A stretch of 64,000 bases of DNA, taken from positions 372,001 through 436,000 of the forward strand of contig NW_027461514.1 of the NCBI RefSeq assembly GCF_024713945.1, in the 5' to 3' direction. Both the position numbers and the translations under genes were made by a program. This DNA comes from Dermatophagoides farinae. Its lineage: Eukaryota; Arthropoda; Arachnida; Sarcoptiformes; Pyroglyphidae. Positions 1 to 9,594 of this stretch are shown in pieces. A model generated the notes under the pieces. It had not been told where the DNA came from and did not search any database. It was given only the letters and a program-made list of their open reading frames with translations. How positions within the stretch are numbered: position 1 is the first letter of the stretch; each line of letters starts with the position of its first letter.

Positions 1-1185
1 GCTAGTTTCTGGGATCAAAATAAAGAATTAATATATAACGCATTGAAGGTCAATTCTCCCAACACTAAACTTTATAAACATTCTGATCCTGACTATAGCG
101 TATTACTTGCTGAATGTCCTTATTATTCAATCAAATATCAAGAATTGGTATGTAATGAGAAAATGACAGAAAAAGATTTTTTTTTTCATCTTTTAAATTC
201 AAGACATTACCATAACTACGTATCACTACCTCTTCCAACCACGTTAGATTCATATTTTGATTGTCCTGAAACTAAAGATAAAAATTTAGAACTAACATAT
301 ATTGTTGAGACTTGCATCAACCCTGCTTTGCTTGTACAAGATTCTTATTATAGTAAAATTAGAGAAACACCAAAAAATGAAGTATTTCTGGAACGTATTA
401 ATAAATTCAGTACAAACTATATAAATAATGTAATGAAAAATAATTCCACTATCGAAGGAGGGTCGGTAGTTATAAATTTCGACAATCCAAATTTATACGA
501 AAATATTGTTAAGCTTAACTCATTATGTGTCACATTAAAAAATAGTGAATCTGTTAATAATATTAATAGAGAAATTTATAAAAATCATTTAATAAATATA
601 AGCAATACGATCTACAATGACGCGGATACCTCTTCAAATTATACTATTAAATTAGAAAATCCAAAAAAACTTGATTCAACTGAAAACAAAATCGCTAACA
701 GACAGTATCATAAAATAAATCAAAACTTGGTTGAAGTAAAAATTGAAAATTCTTTAAACTTGGTTAAAAGAAGAAAGTTCGATTTTTTTGAGCAAATTTC
801 AACTCTTATTGATATTTTTATAATTAGTACAAAAAACTTGTATCAAGCTAAGTTTGACGAAAAAATTTTAAATCAAATTCCAAAGTATCCAAATCTATTT
901 CAAATGATTAAACAAGTCAATCGATTACAAAAGTATTATTGTAATTTATTAAACAATTTTTTTAAACTATCGGAAGAGAATAATGTTAATGAAGATAAAA
1001 TTAAAAGATATATCAATGAATTTATGAATTTACGAAAAGAATTAATGAATTTAAAAACGATAAAATATGATGATAACATTGATTCAAAATTATATAAAAT
1101 TGTTAATATTCATACAATAACGCAACCAATACTTAATTCGATAGATCATATTATTTTTTTAATAAATAACGATTATCAGCTTTAA
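1..1185 (+). CDS. TFIIH core subunit p62/TFB1-like, 5' partial
   Basis: The frame is open from base 1 and has no start codon in the window, so the 5' part lies upstream (about 394 codons visible). Near the start is FWDQNKELIY, then LLAECPYYSIKYQELV followed by KMTEKDFFFHLLNSRHYHNY. This matches the two BSD domains of p62/Tfb1, whose second one reads roughly MTEKEFWTRFFQSHYFH. The C-terminal third is helical and resembles the p62 C-terminal region in layout and length. p62 is a structural subunit of the TFIIH core in RNA polymerase II initiation and nucleotide-excision repair. The PH domain expected at the N-terminus would be outside the window. The stop lies only 10 bp from the end of the convergent gene. 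The BSD match is seen; assignment to p62 rather than another BSD protein is inference from the C-terminal similarity. Confidence 0.62.
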   Translation, partial: ASFWDQNKELIYNALKVNSPNTKLYKHSDPDYSVLLAECPYYSIKYQELVCNEKMTEKDFFFHLLNSRHYHNYVSLPLPTTLDSYFDCPETKDKNLELTYIVETCINPALLVQDSYYSKIRETPKNEVFLERINKFSTNYINNVMKNNSTIEGGSVVINFDNPNLYENIVKLNSLCVTLKNSESVNNINREIYKNHLINISNTIYNDADTSSNYTIKLENPKKLDSTENKIANRQYHKINQNLVEVKIENSLNLVKRRKFDFFEQISTLIDIFIISTKNLYQAKFDEKILNQIPKYPNLFQMIKQVNRLQKYYCNLLNNFFKLSEENNVNEDKIKRYINEFMNLRKELMNLKTIKYDDNIDSKLYKIVNIHTITQPILNSIDHIIFLINNDYQL

Positions 1186-1195
1186 ATCTTTGATA

Positions 1196-2269
1196 TTACA
1201 ACTTTCCTATTGCTAAATCTTTTATGCTTTCTATTATGTAGTCATCTTTTTTTTCAAACAAATTATTATCAGTGTATTCAGAATGAAGAAGCACATTTTT
1301 TTTTACAGAAACGATATAATTAACGACGTAGTCATAGTGAATATTCCCGTTTGTTGCAATTCTGTGTATAGAATTATAAATTTCATCGCCTGACATTAAT
1401 AAAACACAAGGATCAAAATAAGAATTGTTAGAAAAATTACCAACTAACGGAAATTGATCAATTTTACTGACATAATTTATGTTATTGTTACATGAAATTA
1501 AAAATCCGTTAATTGCAATATAAAATAAATTCTTGTAAGGATAAATAGTTAAGATAAGGTCACCAATTTCTAAAACACAAAAGAGGATTTTGTCTTGGTT
1601 TTTTAAATTATTTAAATAATCTTTTGTTGCAATTTCTAACGAAGAAATTTTTGATTGTAAAATTAATGTAAATGAATTAAATTCTGGAAATGATAACTTA
1701 ATAGTTTGAAAAGATATTATATTTTCTTCAGGTAAATTTTGTATTTTTTTTATAGATTTGCTAGTTTCTAATATGGATGAGGATAATGCCTTTATTGGAA
1801 GAAGGTTTTGTTTTATTAATTGATTTGCGAAATAAAAACAAAAAATTAACTTGTTGAATCTATTCCAATTACAGATGGGATAAATAAAAGAATCGTAGAT
1901 TGCATCTGAAATTTTCTTGTATTTATATATTTTTCCTAGTATCCAATAACCTATACTAAAAACTTTGATTCCTTCAGATAAATCACTCCGATAGTATATA
2001 TCTAAAGCTTCTTGTAAAACTAAGTTTGTACTAGATTCATTATCATTAAATATTATTGCTTCATTACTAAAAAAATTTTTTTGATCTTTTATTGCCTCAA
2101 AATCATTAAAGAATTCTAAAAGTTGAACGCGTGTATCCCAATTTTCGATAAGTAATTCAATCAAATTTTCTTTAGATCTTTCTCTGCTTATTTCATTGAA
2201 CGTAGGATCTTGTGGACAGCAAATGATCTTTGTTATTTCTTTGCAGAAATTAGAAAATGATTGTTGCAT
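1196..2269 (-). CDS. hypothetical protein, 357 aa
   Basis: Clean frame beginning with ATG (MQQSFSNFCKEITKIICC) and ending with TAA. I do not recognise the family. The protein is mostly mixed helix and strand by appearance, rich in Ile, Asn and Leu. It has a run of hydrophobic helices around residues 100-165 and a strand-rich part around residues 225-275. There is no clear signal peptide, no obvious membrane anchor and no metal-binding cysteine pattern. It runs tail to tail with the p62-like gene and head to head with the G-patch gene, sharing a 131-bp intergenic promoter. Its length and unbroken frame in AT-rich DNA make it a real gene; no function is proposed. Confidence 0.75.
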   Translation of the reverse strand: MQQSFSNFCKEITKIICCPQDPTFNEISRERSKENLIELLIENWDTRVQLLEFFNDFEAIKDQKNFFSNEAIIFNDNESSTNLVLQEALDIYYRSDLSEGIKVFSIGYWILGKIYKYKKISDAIYDSFIYPICNWNRFNKLIFCFYFANQLIKQNLLPIKALSSSILETSKSIKKIQNLPEENIISFQTIKLSFPEFNSFTLILQSKISSLEIATKDYLNNLKNQDKILFCVLEIGDLILTIYPYKNLFYIAINGFLISCNNNINYVSKIDQFPLVGNFSNNSYFDPCVLLMSGDEIYNSIHRIATNGNIHYDYVVNYIVSVKKNVLLHSEYTDNNLFEKKDDYIIESIKDLAIGKL

Positions 2270-2400
2270 AAAATAAGAACTAAAAATAGTAATATTAAGT
2301 ATTATTTTTTATTTTTAAAAAATATAAAAAAAAACCCCTTGAAAAAAAAATATTATTCCCTTTTTATAGGCTGAGTTTAAATAAAAAATAGTATTATTAA

Positions 2401-2745
2401 ATGAATTCAAAGTTTGGTGAGAAATACTTATTAAAGTGTGGATGGAAGGAAGGAGACACGTTAGGCAAGTCTGGATTAGGAATAACTGAACCAATAAAAT
2501 CAAAAAACTTATCTAATTCATTGGGAAAAGATGAATTATTAAATTCAGATCCCGCTTGCACTGAATGGTGGGTTGATAAATATAACATATTAGCATCTGG
2601 TTTAAATACACAAAATTTGTCTGATAGTGATTCAAGTGAATCAGAATCTTCTGATTCTGAGTCTGAAGATGAAATCGCCACAATTAACGAGAGCTTATGG
2701 AAGTTGCCTAGTGACAGACTATTTGAGTTAGTTTTAAATCAGTGA
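2401..2745 (+). CDS. G-patch domain protein, GPATCH4-like
   Basis: A 114-aa protein with a G-patch at its N-terminus (residues 4-33): FGEKYLLKCGWKEGDTLGKS then GLGITEPIK, with the family's aromatic, GW and LGxxGxGI positions. After it comes CTEWWVDKYN, which resembles the WW..L/Y..N segment after the G-patch in the GPATCH4/PINX1 group. A Ser/Asp/Glu-rich acidic stretch (about residues 78-93) and a short helical tail complete it. G-patch proteins activate DEAH-box helicases; GPATCH4-type proteins are nucleolar and act in ribosome or snRNA maturation. Start at ATG 2401 keeps the whole G-patch. It is much shorter than animal GPATCH4 and lacks the long basic tail. Confidence 0.78.
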   Translation: MNSKFGEKYLLKCGWKEGDTLGKSGLGITEPIKSKNLSNSLGKDELLNSDPACTEWWVDKYNILASGLNTQNLSDSDSSESESSDSESEDEIATINESLWKLPSDRLFELVLNQ

Positions 2746-3020
2746 TAATCTCTTTGATTTTTATTATGTTATATAATGATCAATCGAGTTTGTTAACTTA
2801 CAGGGGCTTTAGTTAATTATAAATTTATCTTTTTCACCCTTGATTGGCCGGCAAGGGGTTATATATGCATTTGTCTGCGAGTTTTCCTATAAATAAGCAA
2901 AAAATATAAATGTCGTGTTGCCCTTTATGAGGTTTTACTGCACTCACATAAATGTACGTTCTTACACAAAACATCTAAGAATTTTAATATTATTGAAACA
3001 AGATCAACGGCAATCGCAAA
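2746..3020. promoter_or_regulatory. intergenic promoter region with inverted ACCCTTG/CAAGGGGT repeat
   Basis: AT-rich spacer between the G-patch gene and the large orphan. Around 2836-2860 there is an imperfect inverted repeat, ACCCTTG ... CAAGGGGTT, enclosing ATTGG (an inverted CCAAT core) and followed by TATATATG. The 9-mer CAAGGGGTT is the reverse complement of AACCCCTTG at 2333-2341 in the neighbouring bidirectional promoter. I see no tRNA or other RNA gene here. Confidence 0.35.
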
Positions 3021-6000
3021 ATGATAAACGATCAAATAATACAAGTAAATAATAACACCAAAGCTAACAATATACTAGATTCTGATAATACCAAATCATC
3101 TACTGCTTCAGAAATGAATTTAGATTTTGATTTTCAACAACGAAACAATATTTCTTTTCACCGGATCAAAATTAATATATCTGGTGAATATGAAACTGAA
3201 GTTAGCTATATGATGGAAATTCCTACGGATATTCATTATAAATCTTACTCGGGAAAAGATCTAACTATGTTGTTGGCAAATATAATTAAAGAAGCAAAAA
3301 AACCATCTTCCAAAAAAACTAAAATTATACCAATCAATTGCAGTGTTGACGAAACATCAAACAGTAATAATGAAAATACAAACAAAGAAATTACTTTATT
3401 AAAATCTATCAATTCTATCTACAGGAATTTTGCAAAAGAAATCGCTGTCGCAGTTATGACGAGATCAAAGTTCAAACATTTTTCTGACGTTAGTAAATTA
3501 TTCGAACAAGATAATTTTGATAACTATTACTTGGTTAATCTTAAAAAATTCTTCAGATCACTAACTAATCGAGCTATTGACTGCATTAAATTATATGATG
3601 ATCCAGACTTTGAAAGTGAATTAGCAAATGCTCGCGCTCTTTCTACTAACACTATTTCATTCATCAAATTGGTAAATCTCCATAACAAAGGTGAACTTTC
3701 TTTAGAACAAATTGATGATTTATCCTGTGCTTTATTTAAATATAAAGTTTCAGCTGAAAGAATCGCAGATTTTAATGCTGATATTGGTAAAAGAGAAGAA
3801 AAAATAGAATACAAAGAATTGACATTGGAACAATTGGTTGAAGAATATTATCATTACAAAATCGAAAATCATGAAATGTTTGCGGAGACTTCTAATAAAG
3901 ACTCATTCATATCGATCGTTAGCAATATTGACGATAAGATTGATATAAATCCAGGAAAAATAGTCGACGATTATACATCTGTGATGGTAAATGCTAAAAA
4001 ACTAAACATTAAAAAACCAATATTTTCGCATCACAACACTATTGCATATCAAAAAAGACTTAAGGAAAAAGAAGACCGAAGGAAATCTCTTTCTTCGGAC
4101 GAAGTTGAAAATACTCAAAATGGTCTTTGTATAATTGGTATGTTCAAATTAATACATAGATTGAATAAGCACAAATACACCAATGCACTTTCATATATAT
4201 GTGATGCATCAAAGCTTCGATTTCTTATTGAATCTTATGAAGACGTTTATGCTCGTAGTTATACAATTACTGAAATTAGAAAACGTGGACAACCAAAATT
4301 ATATAATTTCTTAACTGGTTTGAACGAGAAAGCTATCTATTATCCTATAAATCCTCGATATATTAAAGATTTTGATATGGTAGATTATTATTGTTTATCA
4401 GAACGACAGCAAGAAACTTTCATATACTTGAAGCAGGTTAACTTTTACATGGAAGCGGTTCGTGATATAAATACACTCATAGCTAAAATAACTAAGTTGG
4501 AAAAGGATTTAGTTTGTGAAACAAATGAATCAGTTAGACTTGCAGTACAACTCGACGATGTTAAAAGTTTATTGAATAAACGCGAAGAACTTTGGAAGAA
4601 AAAGTTTATATTGTTTTCAGAATGGCATAACCAAATAAAATCTATTCGAACTGAAGTTAAAATTGGAAAAACTGATTTAGTAGCCGTACCAGATTCTATC
4701 TCACCCGATCAACCAGCTATAGATCATAGAAAACAAAACCTTATGTTTCCAACAACAGCATTTATAAAAGAAACGAACAAAAATGATTTAAATAAATTCA
4801 ATCAACACATAAACAAGTTACCCATTTGGTCGACTGGTGCTGAACCTATAAAAAGACTATTAAATATTGAAGAAATTTTGGACGCTGTATTCACAGACGA
4901 TAAATTTAAAAACAGAGATAGATTTATAATACAAAATCAAAAAGTTGATCCAGTACCAAATACCTATATAATCCCAGGAGAGAATAAAATAAATACTAAG
5001 TTTGTACTGTATGAGACCGAGTTAATGCAAGAAACTAGATTGCCTGTAATATGTTGGCCTCATCAGGGTATTTATCGTTTCTGGGACGAATATAATAAGA
5101 GAATTTTATTACTCGCTAGAAGTTTTGCCACTGGGTTATATGCTTGGGATTTCAACATATTTTTAAATTACGTCAACATTTGCGGATTCATGAATGACAG
5201 ATATCAAACTGAAAATTACGAAAAACAGGTATTAGCTTATACGGAAAATTCCTATGAAATTGTTAATAAAAACAAAAATCAATTACCGAAGAGTCAATTC
5301 AAATCTTCATCTGAATTCATCCGTAAAACGTTTTTTACTCGCAGATTTGTAATTCAATTCTTAGTCGAATCATTAATACATTCAGGTATGAATGAAAAAC
5401 AATTACAAAATATGATTCTATTTATAAAGGACCATTTTAAAAACAAATACACAGCGAAAGTTTTGGATTACCCAACTATGTTAATGTTCCAAGTTCAGTT
5501 ACTATTGGAAGAGTTTTACAACGTTTTGATGAAACTAGTTGCAGTTTTATCAACAGAGTCGACTAAATTTCATATAAATGACCGAACCCACGCTGAAGCA
5601 AAGATTGAGGAAAAAGTTCCTTGTAAAGATATACTGAACATGTCAACTCCACAATTAAACGTTATGCGACACAAAGTTATCGATTATTATAATTTACCAG
5701 AATCCGAAGATAGAACACCTATACCACTTAAACCTATTAAAAATGTTATGCCTAAATCTAAAAAATGTCAAGCTGCTATACCAAAATACAATATGCTTGT
5801 AAAAAAAAACAAGTTTAGTGTAGTGGAAAACCCAAAGTATTCAAGTCCAACTGACATGTATGGAGACTACGACGATGTAGGTGACTTGACTCCCTTTATT
5901 CCAGCTTCTGAAAAACCTCAATCAATAGTAGTGAAAAAGAAACGCACTCGTCGTTCAACTAAGTTTCAACATTTCCATAATAAGCTAAGCTCTGAACTGT

Positions 6001-6065
6001 CTAAGATCATCCAAAAACAATTAGACTATGCAAAAAAACTTAGCAAGGAACTGATCTCATATTAG
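3021..6065 (+). CDS. hypothetical protein, 1014 aa
   Basis: Long clean frame starting MINDQIIQVNNNTKANN and ending in a basic tail. I do not recognise the family. Visible features are a disordered Asn/Ser-rich N-terminus (1-45), a long mainly helical body, and a likely coiled-coil around residues 475-530 (repeating Leu/Lys/Glu). A compact aromatic-rich region lies near residues 670-715 (VICWPHQGIYRFWDEYNKR and ARSFATGLYAWDFNIFLNYV). The C-terminal 150 residues are basic and disordered with KKKRTRRS, a likely nuclear localisation signal. There is no transmembrane segment. The basic tail and coiled coil suggest a nuclear structural or chromatin role, but that is a guess. Convergent with the next gene, about 106 bp apart. 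Confidence 0.8.
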   Translation: MINDQIIQVNNNTKANNILDSDNTKSSTASEMNLDFDFQQRNNISFHRIKINISGEYETEVSYMMEIPTDIHYKSYSGKDLTMLLANIIKEAKKPSSKKTKIIPINCSVDETSNSNNENTNKEITLLKSINSIYRNFAKEIAVAVMTRSKFKHFSDVSKLFEQDNFDNYYLVNLKKFFRSLTNRAIDCIKLYDDPDFESELANARALSTNTISFIKLVNLHNKGELSLEQIDDLSCALFKYKVSAERIADFNADIGKREEKIEYKELTLEQLVEEYYHYKIENHEMFAETSNKDSFISIVSNIDDKIDINPGKIVDDYTSVMVNAKKLNIKKPIFSHHNTIAYQKRLKEKEDRRKSLSSDEVENTQNGLCIIGMFKLIHRLNKHKYTNALSYICDASKLRFLIESYEDVYARSYTITEIRKRGQPKLYNFLTGLNEKAIYYPINPRYIKDFDMVDYYCLSERQQETFIYLKQVNFYMEAVRDINTLIAKITKLEKDLVCETNESVRLAVQLDDVKSLLNKREELWKKKFILFSEWHNQIKSIRTEVKIGKTDLVAVPDSISPDQPAIDHRKQNLMFPTTAFIKETNKNDLNKFNQHINKLPIWSTGAEPIKRLLNIEEILDAVFTDDKFKNRDRFIIQNQKVDPVPNTYIIPGENKINTKFVLYETELMQETRLPVICWPHQGIYRFWDEYNKRILLLARSFATGLYAWDFNIFLNYVNICGFMNDRYQTENYEKQVLAYTENSYEIVNKNKNQLPKSQFKSSSEFIRKTFFTRRFVIQFLVESLIHSGMNEKQLQNMILFIKDHFKNKYTAKVLDYPTMLMFQVQLLLEEFYNVLMKLVAVLSTESTKFHINDRTHAEAKIEEKVPCKDILNMSTPQLNVMRHKVIDYYNLPESEDRTPIPLKPIKNVMPKSKKCQAAIPKYNMLVKKNKFSVVENPKYSSPTDMYGDYDDVGDLTPFIPASEKPQSIVVKKKRTRRSTKFQHFHNKLSSELSKIIQKQLDYAKKLSKELISY

Positions 6066-6171
6066 TTATATGTATAAACGCCAAAATGACGTATCATTTT
6101 TTCATACTGCTTAAAATTTATTAGATTTTTTTAGATATATATGCAAAACATAACATTAATTTTTATTATTA

Positions 6172-7555
6172 CTAAATTCCAAACACTGTTTTAAAACAAT
6201 TATTCCATGAATAATTAAATGGATGTACAGTGTCTTTATTTGAGTTTTTGTTGTTTAGCCTGTTAAAATTCTTTTTGAGCTCAAAATTGCTGGAAGAACT
6301 AGTATCAGTCATAGGTGAAGTTGTTGTTATTGTTGCTTTATCGTTTTTATTATTTGATTCATGATATTTTTTGTAAATATCTTCAGTTTTAGCGTCCCAC
6401 TTATAATTGTTCAGTTGCAATACGCTACGAAATTCTTCTCTAATTTGTCTGTAGGGGTCAGCTAAGTTTAGAATATCGTTTGGCGTTTGGGTTTGTTTAT
6501 CAATTTTAAATTTATAAGCCTTGGCCAAATATAAACCAGCTTCGTAGTTTTCGCATGTGAACGAATGAGATAAATGAGTTTTTTTATCATTGCTTAAGAG
6601 CTGAACTGTCCATTTGTTTCCTGAAATTGATATGTATCGGGTAGCAAACATATCATAGCTCTCTTTGCTTACTAATGATCCATCAATTAGAACATCGTCT
6701 TCTGTTTGTTTTTCACTATCATTATTAGTTTGTTTGCGCCTTGGTTTACTTTTTACAAGATTTTCATCGTCATTATCTTTTTTAGCTTGCCGTTTTTTAG
6801 TGGTTGACGTTGCAGTTTTAGTTTTTTTTTTTACCTCTGCTGGTTTAATTTTAGCTTTTCTAGCTGTTTTTGAAACTATTTCAGAGTCAATACTCATTTC
6901 TGAAAAATCTACTGTAGATCTACTGCTTGGAGTAAAACTGTCGATGTTTATCTTTAAATCTTTTGATTTTATAGTTTTAGGAGAGTTGAACGTAAATTCT
7001 TTGTTCTCCAAATCATTACTCATTGGAACAGATATGGTCTGAGTTGGTATATCTTCTTCTGAAAGCGATAAACTTGGTTGATTATTATCTAGAATTGTGC
7101 TATGTTGAACCAATTGTTTCCGTAATCCAATTTCAGTAAAAATTAATTTCGTACTAATTAAAAATGTATTTCCAAGTTTCAGAAAATCAAAATTAAAATA
7201 TTTGGTCATAGGAGAGATGACATCTGCAGCTTGAATATTCTTAGGAATATTATCAAAGACCTTATCGCACGCCTGTATAAATCTTTTTATGTTAATCAAC
7301 CAATGGTTTGGTAATTGATTTATCTAAAAATTAATTAATCGTTTTTAAACTTACTTGTACTAATTGATAACTTGATGCAAAAAAAAAGATTTGAAACTGA
7401 TCGATTTCTTGCAAAGAAAAGCTATTTACTGCATGTTTAGCTAGTTTGTCAGTAAATAATTTTTTGTAGTGACTAGTTGAGAGCGTTTCAGTTGGTCCTA
7501 AGAGCTGCTCTACTGTCCTTTTTTTTGTACGTCGAGCAGATTGTGTTGCCGTCAT
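6172..7555 (-). CDS. basic nuclear-looking protein with weak AP2-like segment; one 31-nt intron
   Basis: Two exons: 7555-7355 and 7323-6172, joined across a 31-nt intron at codon boundary Gln|Ile, giving 450 aa with no internal stop. The start is taken as ATG 7555 (MTATQSARRTKKRTVEQLL); the frame is open a little further upstream but has no ATG. The N-terminal domain (about 1-140) is helical. The middle (about 150-265) is disordered and very basic, with Lys/Thr-rich stretches such as KKKTKTATSTTKKRQAKK. Then comes a segment, YISISGNKWTVQLL ... ENYEAGLYLAKAYKFKI, that resembles the strand-strand-strand-helix of AP2/ERF DNA-binding domains (KW..., then an EA..A helix). The AP2 match is weak and may be chance. 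DNA or chromatin binding is inferred from charge and this segment only. Confidence 0.65.
7324..7354 (-). other. ultrashort spliceosomal intron, 31 nt
   Basis: Read on the minus strand the segment starts GTAAGT and ends TTTTTAG, with TTAATTAAT before the acceptor. Reading through it hits TAA; removing it joins ...YQLVQ to INQLPNHW... in one frame that stays open for 383 further codons. Confidence 0.85.
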
Positions 7556-8089
7556 TAATAGTGCTTTTGACAGTGAGAATGGTTTATAATACAATTTGAT
7601 ATAACCTTGATTGACAAATACTAAAAATAAAAATAGAAATTAATTCAAATTTTTACTTATCCTGAATTTCTTTGCAAATAAACTATTCGACTACGTCTTA
7701 ACTAATTGGTTAACATTAATAAATTTAGTGCTGGCTTTTTAGTAGTTAATCTATAATACTAAGAAATCCGAGTATCGAAACTGTTTGAACAAAAAAATTT
7801 GTTAAATTATTATTGAACACTTGATTATTGCTTAAAAACAATTATAAATACACTACGAGATTTTTGTTATAACAATTTTAGTTGCTGAATTATCAAGCAT
7901 TTTAAATTATCTTATAGAGTTTACATTAAATTATCCATAAATTGCAATAAAAACAAAAAATAATAGTTAAATCGACTTGTTAAAATTACCAATACAAACT
8001 AGTAATTTCCCATTAAATTATAAAGTCAATTTTAGGGTTAGCTTAATATGAAACATCATTGAATGATGATCTAATCACACATTATTAAT
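7556..8089. other. intergenic region, 534 bp
   Basis: Very AT-rich spacer between the 5' side of the intron-containing gene and the 3' end of the secreted-protein gene. On the minus strand an acceptor-like TTATTTTTAG occurs at about 7619-7628, upstream of the chosen start, so a short non-coding 5' exon is possible. A small inverted repeat, ATCATTGAATGATGAT, sits near 8055, just downstream of the secreted-protein stop. No RNA gene or further ORF can be supported. Confidence 0.4.
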
Positions 8090-9481
8090 TCAATTGTCTA
8101 AAGGAAATAATGGAGCTACTCTGAGAAGTGTTTGGGGAAGTTGAGAAAGTCTATTTCCAACGTTCAAAACGCCATTTAACAAATTGCCTGGTAATGCAGC
8201 GTCTTCACCGCTCATACGATTGACACTGGTGGCTAAGCCTAAAGTACGGTTGCTGAGATTGCCCAGAGTTTCACCGTTTAAAATGTTGGCAGGAATGTTA
8301 ATAATCTGTAGAGGAATTTGACTTACGTGATCTAAAAATTGGGATCCGATGATGGGAATATCGACATAAGGTAACAAAGAAGGTATCGCACCCTGAAGTT
8401 GACGAGATTCAGCGTTAGTAGTAGATTCAGATTCGTTGTTTGATAAACTTTGTGTGTTTTCAGTAACATGAGGTACAGCTTCATCATTCGAACCTAGGTT
8501 AGTGGTATTGATGAAAACAGGTTTTGTTTCATTCGCTGTGGTGAAGGTTGCTTCCGTAGTCACAGGATGTGTGCTGGTAGTGTGAATCGTGGAGGTGGTC
8601 GGGTGGTATGTAGTGTCAGTAAGATCTTTTCTAGTGGTTTGAGTGTATTGTGAAGTTGTAGTTTCTACTTCATTAGGTCTAGTAATGTCAGAATAATCAA
8701 TGTCCACTGGGTAGGAATTGTAAACGGTCCGTTCTGGAGTAGTGTTGTTTTCAATGATAATTTCGTCTGTCTTGGATATGATGCATTCTGCAGTTGTTGT
8801 ATGGGGGTTATAGTATGGTTTCAATTCGTAATTGACCATTTGATTACCGCTTAAAACAGTTCGATGAGCGTTGTTCAAAGAACGCGGAATTTGTTCTTCG
8901 GTTGCGCTATGGATGTACTTGTGTACGTTGGCATCGCCACTAGTGTATAGGTTTATTGGGTTAAATATTCCGGATTCAATTCTTTCGAGAAGGGTTGGGA
9001 AAATATTTTGTATTGGCAACTGACGTATGTTTTGTCCTAGTGTGTTGGGCAAAATCGAGTTAAGTCCTCCAACGAGTGTTTTAATAGAAATGGGGATACC
9101 TAAAGTTATTGCATCCGAAACTACCTGGTTCATGTCTAGATCGATCTTTTGAATACCATCTTTATTGAATCTATAATTTCCAATTTCAGGAGAAGAAAGA
9201 AATGAAAGCGTTTCAGTTGGGTAAAATAGTTTAATGATGTTGTTGAATCTATTTGAGATTATTGGACCGTTTAAAGATTTGGTAATAGCATTTAGTTCTT
9301 GTGATGCTGTATTTCTGATTCCTGAAAGTACAGGCTCAACGATTCTAGTCAGTGGAATGTTCTGTGTAGTTTCATTAACTATTTGGGACACAATATCTGG
9401 AATAATAAAACTTGATACTCTGTCTTCATAGTTTGGAACTGCCAAAACAGAAAAGCACAGCAAAGTAATCTTTGAAATCAT
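8090..9481 (-). CDS. predicted secreted Thr-rich (mucin-like) protein, 463 aa
   Basis: Begins MISKITLLCFSVLAVPNYED, a short basic N-terminus and hydrophobic core typical of a cleavable signal peptide. The mature part has two similar-looking hydrophobic Ile/Leu/Pro/Asn-rich flanks (about 25-190 and 365-463, with repeated short patterns such as IPI and LP plus NGxLN/NxLxxLP). They surround a central Thr/Ser/His-rich stretch (about 225-360) full of TTS/TTT and several NxT/NxS sequons, the look of an O-glycosylated stalk. Only about two cysteines follow the signal peptide and there is no C-terminal hydrophobic anchor, so it should be secreted rather than membrane-bound. I recognise no family. In a parasite this could be a spore-wall, cyst-wall or surface protein, but nothing in the sequence proves that. 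Confidence 0.75.
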   Translation of the reverse strand: MISKITLLCFSVLAVPNYEDRVSSFIIPDIVSQIVNETTQNIPLTRIVEPVLSGIRNTASQELNAITKSLNGPIISNRFNNIIKLFYPTETLSFLSSPEIGNYRFNKDGIQKIDLDMNQVVSDAITLGIPISIKTLVGGLNSILPNTLGQNIRQLPIQNIFPTLLERIESGIFNPINLYTSGDANVHKYIHSATEEQIPRSLNNAHRTVLSGNQMVNYELKPYYNPHTTTAECIISKTDEIIIENNTTPERTVYNSYPVDIDYSDITRPNEVETTTSQYTQTTRKDLTDTTYHPTTSTIHTTSTHPVTTEATFTTANETKPVFINTTNLGSNDEAVPHVTENTQSLSNNESESTTNAESRQLQGAIPSLLPYVDIPIIGSQFLDHVSQIPLQIINIPANILNGETLGNLSNRTLGLATSVNRMSGEDAALPGNLLNGVLNVGNRLSQLPQTLLRVAPLFPLDN

Positions 9482-9594
9482 TGTATATAAATCTAGAAGA
9501 GTTACTTTAAGTGTGAAGATTTATGCACTATTTACACAGATATAATATCCGCACACTAGCGTAGATTGGATTTCAAATATAATTTTAACTGAGA

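Noticed and set aside
2397-2681. Minus-strand 94-aa frame opposite the G-patch gene
   Set aside because: It is the antisense shadow of the acidic Ser/Asp/Glu region and has no domain of its own; the plus frame carries the G-patch.
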